This document shows positions 5,552-6,354 of a stretch of 6,354 nt of DNA, in pieces (within the stretch, counting starts at the first letter, position 1; every line of letters starts with the position of its first letter). Origin of the DNA: an uncultured Tannerella sp. Lineage in GTDB: Bacteria > Bacteroidota > Bacteroidia > Bacteroidales > Tannerellaceae. A program made the translations under genes and the position numbers. Under the pieces are notes generated by a model. That model saw only the letters and a program-made list of their open reading frames with translations, made no database searches and was not told where the DNA came from. The stretch covers positions 1 to 6,354 of the forward strand of contig CALHPT010000088.1 of NCBI GenBank assembly GCA_938036405.1, written 5' to 3'.

Positions 5552-5956
5552 ATGAAAAGACACCCCCAAAAGGAAGACAAGAAGACGAACAAGACGGCCT
5601 TCATCAAGGTCAGATGCACGGCCGAGGAAAAGGAACGGATCCGTTCGAGAGCCACGAACGCAGGGCGGAAGTACTCCGACTACTGCCGCGAGATGTTGCT
5701 CAGCGGATCCGTCATTGCCGTCCCTCCGATGGGCGACAACGAGAAGGAGGCCCTCGCTATCCTCCGTCAGACAGCGCTATTCTACGCGCACATTTCTAAC
5801 CTGATCAAGGTCAAAGATTCCTCCTGGGTGGACGCCACGAAGTCCCTCGCCACCTACGCCAAGATCGCTTTTAAGCGGTTCTTTAGCCCTCGCTATCAGG
5901 TCCCAGAGGAGGTATTTAAGCGCTTAAATATCGAAGATCATGATCGCAAAGTGTAA
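5552..5956 (+). CDS. MobC-like mobilization accessory (relaxosome) protein
   Basis: A 134-residue basic protein. Residues 1-14 are a Lys-rich tail. Residues about 15-52 have the pattern of a ribbon-helix-helix DNA-binding domain: the strand TAFIKVRCT, helix AEEKERIRSRATNAG, the turn RKYSDYCREMLLSG. A helical C-terminal half (about 63-115) includes NEKEALAILRQTALFYAHIS, a region where MobC family members often carry a conserved helical segment. Such proteins bind oriT and help the relaxase open the nick region. The ATG at 5552 is preceded by CCTATCCAC with no Shine-Dalgarno match, usual in Bacteroidota. The gene overlaps the relaxase start by 17 nt, as expected for a coupled mobilization operon. 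The candidate oriT lies about 70 bp upstream. Confidence 0.75.
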   Translation: MKRHPQKEDKKTNKTAFIKVRCTAEEKERIRSRATNAGRKYSDYCREMLLSGSVIAVPPMGDNEKEALAILRQTALFYAHISNLIKVKDSSWVDATKSLATYAKIAFKRFFSPRYQVPEEVFKRLNIEDHDRKV

Positions 5957-6354
5957 GGCTATTGCGCACGGAGGCAACGCGCTGGAGTACGTTTTCCGAG
6001 AAGGAAAGCTCGGCCGGATCCTCGCCCTCCACAACCTGTGTAGCGAAACGCCGAAGGAGATTCACGAGGAAATGAGGCTGATTGGCGACTACAACAGTCG
6101 CTGCAAAAACAAGTTCCTGCGCATCGAAATCGGCATCGCCCCGCAGGACGAGCCGCAGACGACGTTCAAGACCCTGAACCGCCTCGCCCTGCTCTTTGCC
6201 AAACAGATGGGGTTGGACGACCATCAATGGGTGGCCGTCACGCACAAAGACACCGACAACCTGCACATCCACATCATCGCCAATCGGATCAGCCTCTGCG
6301 GGCAGGTCTACGATACCACCTTCGTCAGTAACCGAGCCGCCAGAGTAGCCGAAG
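5940..6354 (+). CDS. Relaxase / mobilization nuclease, 3' partial (PF03432-type)
   Basis: The ATG at 5940 opens 138 codons with no stop before the right edge. The protein begins MIAKCKAIAHGGNALEYVF; Tyr17 is in the position of the motif I tyrosine that attacks the nic site and becomes joined to the 5' DNA end. Residues 102-111 read HKDTDNLHIH, an exact HxDxxxxHxH metal-binding motif III that places the catalytic divalent ion, followed by IIANRIS. RIEIGIAP (61-68) is a core strand usual between these motifs. This matches the mobilization-nuclease family found in NBU-like and Tn4555-like Bacteroides elements. The rest of the gene, usually a further 150-300 codons, lies outside the window. It overlaps the MobC-like gene by 17 nt. 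Nothing in the visible part is broken, so nicking ability may be intact even though the primase is not. Confidence 0.9.
   Translation, partial: MIAKCKAIAHGGNALEYVFREGKLGRILALHNLCSETPKEIHEEMRLIGDYNSRCKNKFLRIEIGIAPQDEPQTTFKTLNRLALLFAKQMGLDDHQWVAVTHKDTDNLHIHIIANRISLCGQVYDTTFVSNRAARVAE

Noticed and set aside
5452..5799. Plus-strand open frame of 115 codons over the mobC start
   Set aside because: It overlaps mobC in another frame, includes the hairpin region, and has a low-complexity translation, whereas the mobC frame has a ribbon-helix-helix pattern.

Overview
The window looks like DNA from a GC-rich member of the Bacteroidota. No single sequence proves this. The case rests on the protein families present: paired excisionase-like HTH proteins, a Bacteroides-type VapE protein, a CHC2-like primase lacking the zinc ligands, a DUF3408 tail, and a mobilization pair. 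A minus-strand match to the Bacteroidota -7 element (TAnnTTTG) and the lack of clear Shine-Dalgarno sites also fit. I do not assign a genus.

Region 1 (1-2210) looks like ordinary chromosome. It holds the 3' part of an alpha/beta-hydrolase esterase gene whose frame is open to the left edge. By an ATGA overlap it is coupled to a secreted protein with a cupin domain followed by two carboxymuconolactone-decarboxylase-like domains. A strong intrinsic terminator closes this pair.

Region 2 (2218 to the right end) looks like the core of a mobilizable genomic island. Two overlapping minus-strand genes encode paralogous small HTH proteins. A control region of about 310 bp, with three phased ATGCAA-type repeats and a candidate promoter, separates them from a divergent plus-strand VapE-type ATPase gene. 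Next come a primase gene cut off after about 66 codons, an array of hairpin-forming 42-bp repeats (five good copies plus one decayed), and the last 58 codons of a DUF3408-type gene that has lost its start. The repeats therefore sit exactly where two element genes are broken. After a 264-bp non-coding stretch with two inverted repeats (a candidate transfer origin) come a MobC-like accessory gene and, overlapping it by 17 nt, the 5' end of a relaxase gene that runs off the window.

Expected roles are as follows. The HTH pair would regulate the element or assist its excision. VapE and the primase would support its replication, and MobC with the relaxase would nick oriT and move it using a helper's conjugation machinery. 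With a truncated primase, a truncated DUF3408 gene and no integrase visible, this copy is probably decayed or incomplete. The most unusual object is the 42-bp hairpin array at 4876-5108. It resembles neither CRISPR nor a known insertion sequence, and it marks the scar.
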